Shown: piece after piece, positions 30,636 to 41,487 of the stretch
Position numbering within the stretch: the stretch's first letter is position 1
Layout: every line of letters starts with the position of its first letter
NCBI GenBank assembly: GCA_019787685.1
Contig: JAHNUO010000013.1
Coordinates: forward strand, 558,001 to 622,000
Source: Chiua virens
Lineage: Eukaryota > Basidiomycota > Agaricomycetes > Boletales > Boletaceae
Reading direction: 5' to 3'
Length of the DNA: 64,000 nt
Position numbers and translations under genes: made by a program
The notes under the pieces: model-generated
Told to the model about the DNA's origin: nothing
What the model saw: the letters and a program-made list of their open reading frames with translations, nothing else
Databases searched by the model: none

Positions 30636-30767
30636 TTCATTGGGAACATCTCTGGTGTAGGCTTTGACAGGCTTCTTATGCTGCTTTTGGATTTGCTTAC
30701 CCATAGCGTCAACTTCACCCTTGGAAAGAAAATATGTGGGGTCATAAAAAGCAGGACAGTCACCGGA
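30636..30767 (-). repeat. 132-bp duplication, left copy (partner 39307-39438)
   Basis: This KDZ-coding stretch abuts the 5' LTR of element D. It recurs at 39307-39438, abutting the truncated 3' LTR. Equal length, five differences, all transitions. Confidence 0.9.
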
Positions 30768-31446
30768 TGTTACAATTTCTTTCTTTCACTTCACTTGTAT
30801 GTCTTCTCTTCACTCGATACCTAGGTATCCTCATATGTTCATCCGTACTCATTCCTCTTTCACCTTACATAACTCTGCACCGGCGTTACCCGAGTGCTTA
30901 CTCTTTTCATTCTGGTCATCTCCCAATGGCTTTGCATTTGTCATTCCATCTTTGTCATCGTCCATTGCCTTCACATCTTATGATTTCCCTTTTAAGTGAT
31001 TGTGCACTTCCCTTTTGGCCTTTCGCCCTTCTGCTCTTCTGGCCTTCCTCTTTTAGTTACTTGGTCCGTGCACGATCTCGTAGTATAAATACCTCACAGC
31101 GATACTCGTGTACTCTAGTCTTGATCTCCGCAATCTAGCTGAGTATCTCTGCTCCACTTGCCACAGTGCCTGTGACCACTCGACCAGACTACTCTCAGTC
31201 CTACTTGAACACTTGGACTCATCATAGTCAACCCTTGACCATCCCTCGGGTATAGATTCCCAACTGGACAACTCTCAGCAACGCCTGAGTTTTCACTTGT
31301 CTCTCTGGTAGCATCCGCTGACCAGAAACCCTTGTTCAACTCTTCAGCGCACCACGTATCAAGTGGTGGTTGTTTGAGTTATCGCAGCCACTTGGTACTT
31401 GGCGCTTTTGTGGCTATGATAGGTCCTATCCGGAACTATCGTAACA
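30768..31446 (+). mobile_element. 5' LTR of element D
   Basis: It is 679 bp, TGTTACAATTTC...ACTATCGTAACA. TATAAATA is at 31084-31091 and the presumed RNA start AGTCTTGATCT at 31117-31127. A perfect palindrome GATACCTAGGTATC lies near 30818. Reverse copies are found at 17579-18203, and a same-strand copy at 29017-29620. Confidence 0.9.
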
Positions 31447-31448
31447 TA

Positions 31449-31459
31449 AGATCAAGACT
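31449..31459 (+). promoter_or_regulatory. self-priming primer-binding site of element D
   Basis: AGATCAAGACT lies two bases after the LTR. It is the exact reverse complement of AGTCTTGATCT at 31117-31127, which lies 33 nt after the start of TATAAATA. This is the Tf1-type arrangement. Confidence 0.85.
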
Positions 31460-31551
31460 ACCCTCACAGCCTGCCTTTGCACAGCTAGCTGCCCACCATT
31501 GCTGGACGACCTCCCACCCGTCCACTCTTGAACCCCAGTTGGAGTCTTTGG

Positions 31552-33013
31552 ATGTCTAACACACCATCGTCTGATTTATCCGACAACAACCCTGAACCCT
31601 CGACCCCATCTTCTGAAATTCAGGAGAACGACTTCGACATCAATGTCAAAAACCTTGACCAAGAAGACGAAACTCAGTAACTAGCAGAGTGTCTTACTAC
31701 ATCCCTCGACTTACCCGCTCTTGCCACCTTCACGTCCCCTACGACCCCATGAAGGCCCAACCCTGGACCACCTTCCATCTGGAACCCCAACCCATCCATC
31801 GTACTCCCCCCAGTACAAACCCACAACCCTACGTCCACCACCTTGTCTAGCAATATGTCTAGCAAGGCAGTCGAACTTCGTCTTGGAAAACCCTCCACCT
31901 TTGATGGGTCCTACGACCGCACCATCCCCTGGCTCAATGACGTCGCCACCTATCTCTTTGTCAATGACCCTATCTACAACACGGACAACAAATGTGTAGC
32001 CTTTGCCCTTTCGCTTATGATGGAAGGATTCACTAAGACTTGGGATGATACATTCCACACCAAGGCTATTCCTCTCCGCTCCTTCAGGAGTTGGACGGAC
32101 TGGCAGACAGAGTTGTGCAAGGACTTTGAACACCATGACACCAAAGGCGACACAATCGCCTGGCTTTCCACCACCAGCTCCACCAAGAATGAGGACATCC
32201 CCTCATACATCTCCTCCTTCCGCAACAAAGCCATCACCGCTGGTCTTACCAGCTCTGACTCAGTCCTTATCAACTTCTTCGCGGCCAGCTTACCACCCTC
32301 TCTCATGCGACGCATCCAAGGAATGGATACGGTCCCTACCACAATTGACAAGTGGTATACCCAAGCCATCCACTTCAAAACCCAATGGGAGCACGCCAAT
32401 GAGATCGCCTGCTGAAACAAGAAACCTGCTGCAGCAGTCGTCTTCCCAGACAATCCCCCTCCATCAGTGGAACAGCCTTCACACTGTTGAAAGTTTGGGC
32501 TCGCCACACAAGCAAATCAATGTCTAGGCTCACAAAAACTATCTCAATTGGCTCCATTTGATGGAAATTTTACCTTGTGAAATTTTGAGAAGAAGTTTAG
32601 AGGCAGGATTTTTTTTCGAAAATCTGTCCAGTTCTAGACAGTTGGGAACCTTTCTGTCAAAAACTGTCCAGAGCTGTCCAGCACTGTCCAGATAATGGTT
32701 GGTTTGCTGATGTCACAAGAAGGAGCAAGACCCTGATGCTATGGACGTAGATGCCATCTACATTCCTAAGCTTACCAAGGCAGAGCAAAAGCAATGCTTT
32801 GAACAAAAACTTTGTTTCCGCTGTCACAAACCCAGACATCAAATGTCCACCTGCATGGCATTCTCAACCAAGAACCCACCGTTGTCCTCCTCCAAGAAAG
32901 TTCGGAAGACCACCCCGAAACCCGAACCAATCCCCGCCTTAGTAGAAGTGGAGGAGGATGACAAGGATGCCATGAGTGTCAACAAGGTGACCATGCCTGT
33001 CACGGGTTTTTAA
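31552..33013 (+). pseudogene. gag of element D with CCHC knuckle
   Basis: ATG 31552 opens an acidic Ser/Pro-rich N-terminus with a TAA at 31678-31680 and a later TGA. The capsid domain (31843-32415) reads GKPSTFDGSYDRTIPWLNDV, LSLMMEGFTKTWDDTF and SWTDWQTELCKDFEHHD. A 200-300-bp non-coding stretch near 32420-32720 interrupts it and contains several CTGTCCAG repeats. Coding resumes with a knuckle CFRCHKPRHQMSTC near 32815-32856 and ends at 33013. Stops and the insertion make it a pseudogene. Confidence 0.85.
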
Positions 33014-33027
33014 GAAGGAAGACCAAT

Positions 33028-33576
33028 TTGACGCCAGTATCTTCCCATTCTCATACCCATGCACTTGTAGCTAAGCTTTCGTCCCAATCTATGCAAATTC
33101 CCATTAGATTGAACGTTACCGCTACTTCCCAAGACATTGACACCCGTGCCCTTATTGACTCTGGGGCAGGAATCAACTGCATTGATTGGCATTTTGTCCA
33201 GAAACACGAGTTCCCGAAGGATCGCCTTCCGAAACCCATCCCGGTTCAGAACGTGGACTCTACCACAAACAAGAACAGTGATATCAAATTCACCACCACC
33301 CTCCAGATTGCTCTTGGTGGAGTACTCCAATGCATTAAGTTCCACATCATCCATTGTGGTTCTGAAAACGTAATCCTAGGGCTACCCTGGCTCAAGGCGA
33401 CCAATCCGATCATCAATTGGGTTGCCAAAACCATCACCGTATCCACTCCAGAACCCAACCTTCCCCCCATCACCACCGATGAACCAAAACACTCTGCCAA
33501 ACTCGCTCATCCTCCCCCAAACAAACCCGTCCACCATCTCAATGTCGATCCCATCTGGGACAGCAAACTCTACGAC
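33028..33576 (+). pseudogene. aspartic protease of element D
   Basis: The frame reads TRALIDSGAGINCIDWHFV, the retropepsin active site, then ENVILGLPWLKATNPIINW, a conserved chromovirus segment, and a Pro-rich linker. It is cut at 33576 by the solo LTR. The same frame resumes at 34218 after removal of the LTR and one ACGAC copy. The catalytic Asp is intact. Confidence 0.88.
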
Positions 33577-34217
33577 TGTTACAATCACGTTTCACATTAT
33601 TCTTTCGCCTTCCTACTCAATGCTCTCATCCATTATACAAGATACACAATATCTATTACGGCATACTTTGCCTCATGCCAAGGCTATACTCAGGACCTTA
33701 TCCTATTGGCCACTTCATTATGACTCACTATGATTCACCATTAGACACGTGTTATCACACGATGTCATAACCCATGCACAACACACGTGTATTCACACAT
33801 TATCTCTTATCTATGATTCCATATGACTCATAACTATTATTAAAGCAGTGCTTATCTTATAACATGCTTATACCGCATTGTTACAGCATTGTTCCCTCAT
33901 GTTCTTATCTATGACTCACATACATGCTGATACCTCATGTTATCACACCTTATCTACCAATCAGAACACTCATACTTATCTATGTATTCATACTCCGATT
34001 GTAGCTCCGATTGTACTTTTAGTATATAAGACTTGAATGCAGCACCAAGGGAACTCTAACAAAGTTCACCTTTGGTTATTCCCCATTGTCTCTCATAGAC
34101 GGATTTCCTCTGTAGTTCTCGCCTCACTTGTCAGACTCACTTGCACTTTAACCTTACACTGACCACTACAACCACTCACAAGTAACTCATAGTCTATGTT
34201 TGTTCTAGGTTGTTACA
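33577..34217 (+). mobile_element. solo LTR (relative of element F LTR) inside element D pol
   Basis: It is 641 bp, TGTTACAATC...GTTGTTACA, with a perfect duplication ACGAC (33572-33576 and 34218-34222). TATATAAG (about 34022) is followed at the same distance as in F by AACAAAGTTC, so it keeps the F-type RNA start. ORFs crossing it are chance. Confidence 0.93.
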
Positions 34218-36007
34218 ACGACTACCTCGGCACTGAAACTAGACACCATTTTATGACCCAGTCCGTGCAACACTCAGTTAACCACATCATGCATGCAGGA
34301 CAACGCTTTGTTTGGACCACGCAACCTGAGAAGCTCACCAATGCTACCGCCCTCACAGCTGCAGCAAAGAAACCCAAGATTACCCTCCCTTCGGAATATT
34401 CAGAATTTGAATCCGTATTCGCAAAGGAACCCTTCAATCAGATGCCTCCCTCTCAGTCCTGCGATCACGAGATCCATCTGAAGGATACCTTTCAACTGAA
34501 AGTTGGAAAGGTCTACCCCTTGTCTCCGGATGAGCGCAAGGCCACTGACGATTTCATTGATGAACACCTTGCCAACGGCAAGATCCACCCTTTGAACTCC
34601 CCACAGGCCTCCCCCTTCTTCTTCATCAAAAAGAAGGATGACAAACTCCGTCCTTGCCAAGATTACCACTACGTCAACGAACACACTGTTCACGACACCT
34701 ACCCTCTCCCGCTCATCTCCGACCTCATTGACAAACTTAAAGATGCCAAATTGTTCACCAAATTCAACGTCAGATGGGGATACAACAATGTTCGCATTAA
34801 GGACAGACACCAATGGAAAGCCGCTTTCATTACCCACCATGGCCTCTTCGAACCAACGGTCATGTTCTTCGGACTGACCAACTCACCCGCGATGTTCCAG
34901 CGCTTCATGAATGACTCCTTCCGTGACATGATTGCCGAAGGATGGCTCATCATCTATATGGACGACCTCCTCATCTTCTCTGAGGACGAGGAAACCCACA
35001 CCAAGCACACCAAACGTGTTCTCACTCAAATGAAGGAATTAGACCTTCACCTCAAACTCGAGAAATGCCACTTTGCCACCACCGAAGTAGAATACCTTGG
35101 TATGATCGCCAGACCCAGCAAACTCACCATGGACCCCATCAAGGTAGCTGGAATTGCAGACTGGCCAACCCCTACCAAGCTCAAGGACATCAGATCGTTC
35201 ATGGGCTTCGCAAACTTTTACCGTCGGTTTATTCCTGACTACTCCACCATTGCCTGACCTCTTGTCGATCTGACAAAGAAAGACGCTCCTTGGACTTGGG
35301 GAACTCCCCAGATCACCGCCTTCGAATGCCTTAAAAAGGCCTTTACCTCTGATCCTGTGCTCTGCTTCCCGGACACTTCTCGACCCTTTGCCATCGCCAT
35401 GGATGCCTCCAAATACACAACCGGCGGTGTACTCCTCCAGACTGATGAAAACGGTGACTGGAAACCCTGTTTGTACCTGTCCCAGTCCTTCAACGCCACT
35501 GAATGAAACTACGATATCTATGACCGCGAATTCCTCGCCGTCATTAGATCCCTCAAAGCCTGGCGCCACCACCTCCGTGGGAGCGCTCACCCAGTCATGG
35601 TCTTCTCTGACCACAAAAATCTGATGTACTTCCGCCAACCCCAAAACCTGAACCGCCGACAAGCTCGTTGGCTCCTAGACCTCGCCAACTTTGACTTAAC
35701 ATTTTCCCATGTCCCCGGCAAACTCCTCAATGGCCCGGACGCCCTCTCCCAATGCCCAGACCATGTCACCCCTGACTCGGACAACGAAAACATCACTCTC
35801 CTCCCTGATGACATATTTGTCAACCTCGTGACTCTGGACCTGCAGTCCTTGATCGCCAAATCCTCGATTGACGACCCTTTGGTCTTAGACACCCTCAATG
35901 CCCTGGATGGCGGCCTTCCGTCGTCGTTCCGTGCCCGCCTCTCTGATTGGAAATACGATACTGGTGTTCTGACTTACCAGGGCCGTGTCTATGTTCCACC
36001 CAACTGA
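34218..36007 (+). pseudogene. reverse transcriptase and RNase H of element D
   Basis: RT reads SPQASPFFFIKKKDDKLRPC, LFTKFNVRWGYNNV, the catalytic IYMDDLLIF and FMGFANFYRRFI, up to a TGA at 35255-35257. RNase H follows (FAIAMDASKYTTGGVLLQ, YDREFLAVIRSLKAWRHHL, FSDHKNLMYF), with a TGA after NATE where Trp is expected. It ends at TGA 36005-36007, at the start of the integrase zinc-binding region. Apart from these TGA codons the domains are complete and catalytic residues are kept. Confidence 0.92.
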
Positions 36008-37054
36008 GAACTCTGACAGCAAATTGTCGCCCATCACCATGACTCCCACTGTGCCGGCCACCCTGGCTTCCTGAAAACTCGCCAACTCGTTGCTGCTGAA
36101 TTTTGGTGGCCCGGGCTCGCATCCTTTGTATGCTCCTACGTCTCCGGCTGTGCCGCTTGTCAGCAGAATAAGGTCAACACTCACCCGACCACCCCTCCTC
36201 TGTCATCAATCCCCTCTGCTTGCTCCTGACCCTTCCAGAATGTCTCCGTGGATCTTATCACAGATCTTCCCGTCTCTGTGGAGGGCTATGATTCCCTTAT
36301 AGTTGTGGTCGACCACGGCCTTATGAAGGGGGTAATTCTTTGCCCCACAGTAAAAACTGCTGACTTGGCAGGTATAGCCTGTCTGTTTTTCCATAAAGTC
36401 TACACCCGATTCGGCCTGTATGACAAAATCATCTCTGACTGAGGCCCGCAGTTCACTTCTGCATTCGCAAAAGAGCTCTCCCGGCTTATCGGATATCGCC
36501 TATCCCTTTCAACCGCCTATCATCCTCAATCCAACGGTGAAACAGAGTGAGTCAATCAAGAAGTTGAGACCTATCTCCGCATGTATTGCCAATACAACCC
36601 GGAGAAATGGGCTGATTTACTACCTATGGCTGAATTCATGCACAACCACCACACACACTCCGTCACCGGCAAATCACCGTTCTTCCTGATGATGGGATAT
36701 GAACCCCGCACCCTACCTGCTATCATCACAGACACCAAACTCCCCGCTGTGGAAGAACGCCTCAAAATTCTCTCGGCTGCCTGCAACGAAGCCCTTGCTG
36801 CTCATAAACTTGCCCGCCAGGCTATGAAAGCTCGTTCCTTCTGCAAATTCAAACCCTTCTCAAAAGGAGATCAGGTTTGGCTGGAAGCCCACAACTTAAA
36901 AAGGGAACTCATCTCCCCAAAACTCACACCTCGCCGAGAAGGACCCTTCACTATTACAGAAGTCCTTTCTCTGCTCACCTACCGACTCTGCCTCCCCAAG
37001 ACTTGGAAGATCCATCCAGTTCTTCCATGCTTCCCTGTTATCGCCCTATTGTGA
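36008..37054 (+). pseudogene. integrase of element D
   Basis: The HHCC module reads HHHDSHCAGHPG and CSYVSGCAACQQNK. The core has VSVDLITDLP (D), a TGA inside SD-GPQFTS (second D intact) and NGETE followed by another TGA. The C-terminal domain reads LPMAEFMHNHHTHSVTGKSPFFLMMGYEP and FSKGDQVWLEAHNLK (GPY/F-like). The TGA codons inside SD-GPQ and after NGETE stand where relatives have Arg (CGA). The frame ends at 37054, just before the chromodomain. Confidence 0.9.
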
Positions 37055-37074
37055 AACGGAAACCTACGGCCTGA

Positions 37075-37239
37075 ATTTCCCAAAACCCCCACCTGACCTT
37101 ATCACTGGAGAAGAGGAATACAAAATTGAGCGGATCTTGTGCCACACACGGAACCTGCGTAACCGCAAATTCCTGAACCAATGGAAAGGATACTCCACCT
37201 CCGATGACTCATGGGAGCCTGAATCCAACTTAGGAAATG
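37075..37239 (+). pseudogene. chromodomain of element D, cut by a solo LTR
   Basis: The reading YKIERILCHTRNLRN, FLNQWKGYSTSDDSWEPE and SNLGN is a chromodomain with its core aromatic residues. A solo LTR of the A family enters at 37240. Across the LTR the frame resumes (AYKWAHPKDF) if one AAACG copy is removed and its CpG is restored. Confidence 0.85.
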
Positions 37240-37807
37240 TGTTAAGACCAGGTCTACTCGGGGTATTAACTCCGGAACTCCGGAGTTATTCTTGCGGAGG
37301 GACTTGGCTTCACCATGTGTGGTGCACCCCTGTCACAAGTCTGTCCTTTATTTTGGAGAATGGAGAACAGAGGTCGGAGGTGAGACTTAACACCGAAGTG
37401 AAGTCGAGCAGAGATAAGACTGTCAAGGTCTTATGGAGTTCGGAGGGAATAGAAGGTAAACTAATATTCAGACTGAGGGTACAAAGTCGGAGTACTACAG
37501 TTTATATACTCGGAGTAGAATGGAGATTAGTAACGGGGTTGGTAAGAAACTGAGTAAGACAGAAATCGGGAAAGTATGTAACTGGAGTGGAGCCGGGTAT
37601 GTACAGAGGCCGGAGCTGTGCTGTTAAGCAAGACACAGGTTATTACTAATGTAACACTAGTACGAAAAGAGACAAGAGGAAATCGAGAAGGTTCTAAGTG
37701 AAGTCCAGAGATCAGGAGTTGTGTCCGGAGAGAAATCGTACCGGAGTTATGAAGGAGTAAACCCGGAGATCTCAGAGTTGGATCGATGAGATATACGGGA
37801 TATGACA
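37240..37807 (-). mobile_element. solo LTR of the element A family inside element D
   Basis: It is 568 bp, TGTTAAGACCAGG...ATATGACA on the plus strand, the reverse of LTR A. The flanks are AAATG (37235-37239) and AAACG (37808-37812), one CpG transition apart. Confidence 0.92.
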
Positions 37808-37949
37808 AAACGCCAAGGATACGGTCAACGCTTATAAGTGGGCCCACCCTAAGGATTTCCCTCTCATCGGTTCCCTTTCCACCCAACCACCACCTCGACC
37901 ACCTCGCTCGCCGCTCAGACCACCTCCTCCAGTCAGCATCAACACCATA

Positions 37950-39047
37950 ATGACCTACCGTTCTTGCTCCACCCCCGACTTTGAAAACGAAATCATCCAC
38001 TCCATACTCATCTCCACACCGACTGCATCTATCCCACACCTCTCCTTACCGCCACCGGCGACCCCTGCTTCCAATGTTTCCACCCTCTCCACCGAATTTT
38101 CCCTCACAGAGTCCACCCGACCCCCTTCTCCTGCTATCTCAGCAGTCACCTCCGCAGGATGGGGAGCTCCTTCTCAATGGCCTGTTCCTTCTGAGCACCC
38201 TAGTTGCGTTCATTCTCCTCTCCAGGCGGTAGATCTTCCCTACCACTCTCATACTATTCGTTCCTCCTCTTCAACCCCAGAGTACTTTCGCTGCATGCAC
38301 GAACTCATCCTAGACCCTGCGATGGCCTTCCCCATCGAGCATCATCTCAACCTGAACTCCCCCCTCAATGCTCTCTACCTGGCGTACCTCCAATGCGAGC
38401 GCCTTATCTTTGTCCAATCCGACCTACTCAGTCGCAATCGTCACTCCCACCTCCTTTCCACGGTTACTGGGCAAATCCATGACCAGATCCGCGCCTACAT
38501 CAAACATACTGTCCATCAGATGCAGATGGGTGAGTTTCTAGATGACCTTCACCACTATCAAGCAGATCTCTCTTGTCACATGATTCCCCCTGCGCGCTCT
38601 CCTTTGACCCCATCCGCCTCTTCCACCCCTTTTATGGAAGACAAAATCACCACTTGTAACTGCGCCAAAGCCGAACTGATGTTTCGGACCGGTCAGGTAT
38701 CCCTCCCCGACGATCACCCTCAATGGCATGAGGCCTGCTTCGAATACCAAAAACTTGGCCACATACGTACTGAATGCCCCATGTACCAGTGCCCCATCTG
38801 CCTCACTTGGGCCCCAGGCCACATCCAATCCCGTTGCCCTGGACGACCTCCTAGGGTACACACTCGCATCCCCCTTGCCAACTGGCTTACTCCCATGGCC
38901 TCCAGAGCTACTTGGAGAAGGCGCTCCCCTCGTCCCGCCATCCCATCCACGTCATCCTCCTCGACAAACTCATCTTCTTCATCTCGCCGCAATGGCTGCT
39001 CCGTACTCCCTGTACCCCCACCTCAACAAGCCCACCGCCATGCGTGA
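37950..39047 (+). CDS. sense accessory ORF downstream of the chromodomain in element D (365 aa, zinc-knuckle-like)
   Basis: An uninterrupted 365-codon frame starts at ATG 37950, in the same orientation as gag-pol. The N-terminal third is Ser/Pro/Thr-rich. The middle is helical (NALYLAYLQCERLIFVQSDL, IRAYIKHTVHQMQMGEFLDDL). The C-terminal part has Cys/His clusters: C-N6-GH-N4-C (an imperfect knuckle), then CPICLTWAPGHIQSRC, and an Arg/Ser-rich tail. It may bind nucleic acid. It stays open while gag-pol has many stops. I do not know its family name. Confidence 0.6.
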   Translation: MTYRSCSTPDFENEIIHSILISTPTASIPHLSLPPPATPASNVSTLSTEFSLTESTRPPSPAISAVTSAGWGAPSQWPVPSEHPSCVHSPLQAVDLPYHSHTIRSSSSTPEYFRCMHELILDPAMAFPIEHHLNLNSPLNALYLAYLQCERLIFVQSDLLSRNRHSHLLSTVTGQIHDQIRAYIKHTVHQMQMGEFLDDLHHYQADLSCHMIPPARSPLTPSASSTPFMEDKITTCNCAKAELMFRTGQVSLPDDHPQWHEACFEYQKLGHIRTECPMYQCPICLTWAPGHIQSRCPGRPPRVHTRIPLANWLTPMASRATWRRRSPRPAIPSTSSSSTNSSSSSRRNGCSVLPVPPPQQAHRHA

Positions 39048-39203
39048 GAACGTTCCGCGTCTCCTGATCGACGCTCAGTCTCCCCATGTGATGACCCCAT
39101 CGACGACGAGGGCTATGCCAATATCACTGGCAGTCCTGTCCGTGATGTGTTCGATTTCTAGTGATGATCTTTGCTTGGTGCTTTGATCGTACTCTGGGGC
39201 TAA

Positions 39204-39306
39204 TGTTACAATTTCTTTCTTTCGCTTCACTTGTACGTCTTCTCTTCACTCGATACCTAGGTATCCTCATACGTTCATCCATACTCGTTCCTCTTTCACC
39301 TTACAC
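39204..39306 (+). mobile_element. truncated 3' LTR of element D (first 103 bp)
   Basis: It starts TGTTACAATTTCTTTC and is nearly identical to 30768-30870 (single transitions). It ends abruptly at the 132-bp KDZ duplication, so most of the LTR is missing. Confidence 0.88.
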
Positions 39307-39438
39307 TTCATCAGGAACATCTCTGGCGTAGGCTTTGACAGGCTTCTTATGCTGCTTTTGGATTTGCTTACCCATAGCATCAACTTCACCCTTGGAAAGA
39401 AAATATATGGGGTCATAAAAAGCAGGACAGTCACCGGA
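39307..39438 (-). repeat. 132-bp duplication, right copy (partner 30636-30767)
   Basis: Identical in extent to 30636-30767 with five transitions. Here the KDZ reading continues past it into TGAGTGGC. On the left the D LTR starts at this point. Confidence 0.9.
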
Positions 39439-40668
39439 TGAGTGGCAATGGTGATGGTGGAAGTTGCCGTCAGTAGCCACATGGAAGTCCCCCCCTTCTG
39501 CTAGTAACCTTCCAAATGTGGTGCCTCTGAAGCACACAGGACAACACTGGATGAGGAAAGGAGAACATGCTCCTGGAGACAGAACAAATGGGGTATGTGG
39601 GCAAGAAGTTACTGATGTGATGGCAGCATCGGATGTTATGGAGAGCACAGGTTTCAAGGTGCTTCTCTTGTCATGGCAACACTGAAGAATGTCATTTATT
39701 TGCCTCTTGACTTCAACTTGAAGGACATTGTACCATTGCACTGCTGAAGCAAGGCTATGACAAAAGGGTCTTGAATCTTTTCACCCTGCAAGAAAATAGT
39801 TAGCTAGTAACATATGGACTCTAGTAGACATACTGCTTTGTCGACAACATAGAATCCCTGTCAGACATAATGGGTGTGAAGGGCTGCACCTAAAGTGTTG
39901 ATAGCATCACAAGAACACTTGAAAAGTGCTTGGTAAAACCCAAGAAGTTCGACAGACACTGCCAAGCAAGGTTGAGAAGGAAATGATGGAAAGAAACTGT
40001 GATGGATAAGAACTTGAGGTTGGGTTGCACAGTCACAGCCTATGATATTGACCAATGAAAAATCTTACAAATGTCAGATGAGTGAATCTGTATTGGTTGT
40101 TTCTGTGGACTTACATATGATCAAAAATCAGCAAAGAATTCTGGAAGTCTTTTGTACACATTTGGCACAAGTGCAAAGCGACAGTGTCTGGGGAGTATCC
40201 TTGAGTCATTTTCTGAGAGTGCATGCATGATAATGGAGATATGGCATAATGAGGTTGGGAAGAACACTCTTCCAGTGTGTATAAGTGCATTTGGTTGATG
40301 TGTTGGGCTGGATTTGCCATTTCTTTGTGGGCAATTCAGAGAGTTGAGGCTCATCTCCATTGGTATCAATGGTGAAGTCAATGACTTCAAAGTCATCTGG
40401 GGGAGCCTGGAAAAATAACATATTGTCCTTGTGTTCACTGGTGGCAGCTGTGATATTGTGATTGGGAGGAGCATTGAGGGATGGGGCCTTCTGTGTGGGT
40501 TGCTCATTTTCAAGGAGATCCCTCAGCTGAGCAAGGTATCATTCATGTTGTTTACACTGGCCAGGAACTGAGACTATGGTCTGCATCTTCCACTTGTCTC
40601 AAGGCCACTTCAGACTGGAAAAATGTTGGCCAAGTCCAGATGTCAATGTCTGTGAGTTGCGTATAATG
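39307..40668 (-). pseudogene. KDZ transposase, N-terminal half
   Basis: Minus-strand readings in order: TDIDIWTWPTFFQ, WKSVLPNLIMPYLHYHACTL, a segment around 40055-39861 (CDCATQPQVLIHHSFFPSFP) and LGFYQALFKCSCDAINTLGAAL. Then comes INDILQCCHDKRSTLKPVLS, the Cys pair QCCPVCF, and GDFHVATDGNFHHHHCHSSGDCPAFYDP. These are the N-terminal and early catalytic parts of KDZ transposases. Stops occur throughout. It breaks off at 39307, where the 132-bp duplication meets the D LTR, and continues at 30767. Sequence upstream of about 40670 is not assigned. Confidence 0.85.
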
Positions 40669-40889
40669 GCACGTGAAGACATACAGAATGGGAGAGAGGA
40701 ATTAAATGAATTAAGTGTTATTAGCAAGAGACATTGAAACCAAGGATGGTCACAGTGTAAGTTCAGAAGTACTCATAAGGTGGGGTCCTAGAAGACACTA
40801 CAGAAAGCTCCTAAGGAATCTGGGAGGAGATGAGGATGGCCATGAGGGTTCTGCCAGGTGAGTGGAATGGTTCATGTGGAGTGCTGAAA

Positions 40890-41487
40890 ATGTGCGCAGG
40901 AGGTGCACGGGCAATCCAGGAGCTGCCGGAAGGTGTATCTATTGTTAGAACATCACAATCCGAGGCCTAAGAGGTACATTCAGCTCAACATGAAATACAA
41001 GCCTGATAGGGCTCTATTGGTACCGAGAAACTGTTGCCCTAGGTGATCAGTTCCGTCTTTCCAAGTCCACTATAAGAGAACAGGGGTGATTGTCAGTATT
41101 CGTCACCACTCATCCGCTTTTTTCAGGCTCTGGTTTTCACCCAACTAATTGATAGAAACTTGCTGAGCCATCAAATTAGATATGCTGAATTGTAACATAC
41201 ATTTTGGGCAGGTGTGTGATATGACTTGGCCATTGGATGGAATTTACAAGGCTTTCAAATTGTTTCCTAGGTGACTGACTTCCTCCTGTGCCTGGGAACA
41301 TGTAACCACTGAAGAGAACCTTCATAAAGAGATGGCAAATGATTGCTGCTGGCATATCGCAATCAAGCATTACAAGGTCAGCATAGACATCTGCTTGCTC
41401 TTCTTCTCCATGAACATCCATTTAAACTCCTGCTCATGTGCACATGGCACAGCATACAAGGCTTGTAGTTTCTTAGATACATACCAT
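40890..41487 (-). pseudogene. Tnp2-like transposase, C-terminal piece beyond the Plavaka insertion
   Basis: The reading MDVHGEEEQADVYADLVMLDCDMPAA is followed at once by MKVLFSGYMFPGTGGSQSPRKQF, SLVNSIQWPSHITHLPK and then LGENQSLKKADEW. In relatives about 100 residues separate the first two segments, so there is an internal deletion. TAA, TGA and TAG codons interrupt it. The element ends are not identified. It continues the gene at 48781-50282. Confidence 0.7.

Larger units (their letters stand above)
28862..30767 (-). pseudogene. KDZ transposase, C-terminal half, interrupted by a solo LTR
   Basis: The minus reading has conserved KDZ (Kyakuja-Dileera-Zisupton) features: NEAINVCEASYEAADG, LMALICPLSFANINSPGEEQ, VVILYDIGCVLHR, MHAYGHKWACQLVFNP and GLGLLDGKGTEHLWSRL. 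A coiled coil follows, then LEGISFEFIQILLLAHDLKI to the C-terminus. Stops and shifts are scattered (for example around 30060-30120). A solo LTR (29017-29620) splits it near the C-terminus. Its N-terminal half lies at 39307-40668, beyond element D. KDZ enzymes are a DNA transposase family expanded in mushrooms. Confidence 0.88.
30768..39306 (+). mobile_element. chromovirus D (self-primed Ty3/gypsy with chromodomain and downstream ORF)
   Basis: The 5' LTR is at 30768-31446 and the 3' LTR is cut to 103 bp (39204-39306). Between them are gag with a CCHC knuckle, protease, RT, RNase H, integrase, a chromodomain and a sense accessory ORF. Solo LTRs are nested at 33577-34217 and 37240-37807. It sits inside the KDZ gene. 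Gag-pol has many stops, mostly TGA. Confidence 0.92.

Noticed and set aside
33577..34217. ORFs at 33577-33723 and the start of 34196-35257 as part of pol
   Set aside because: They lie in a solo LTR with a perfect ACGAC duplication. Pol resumes only after 34217.
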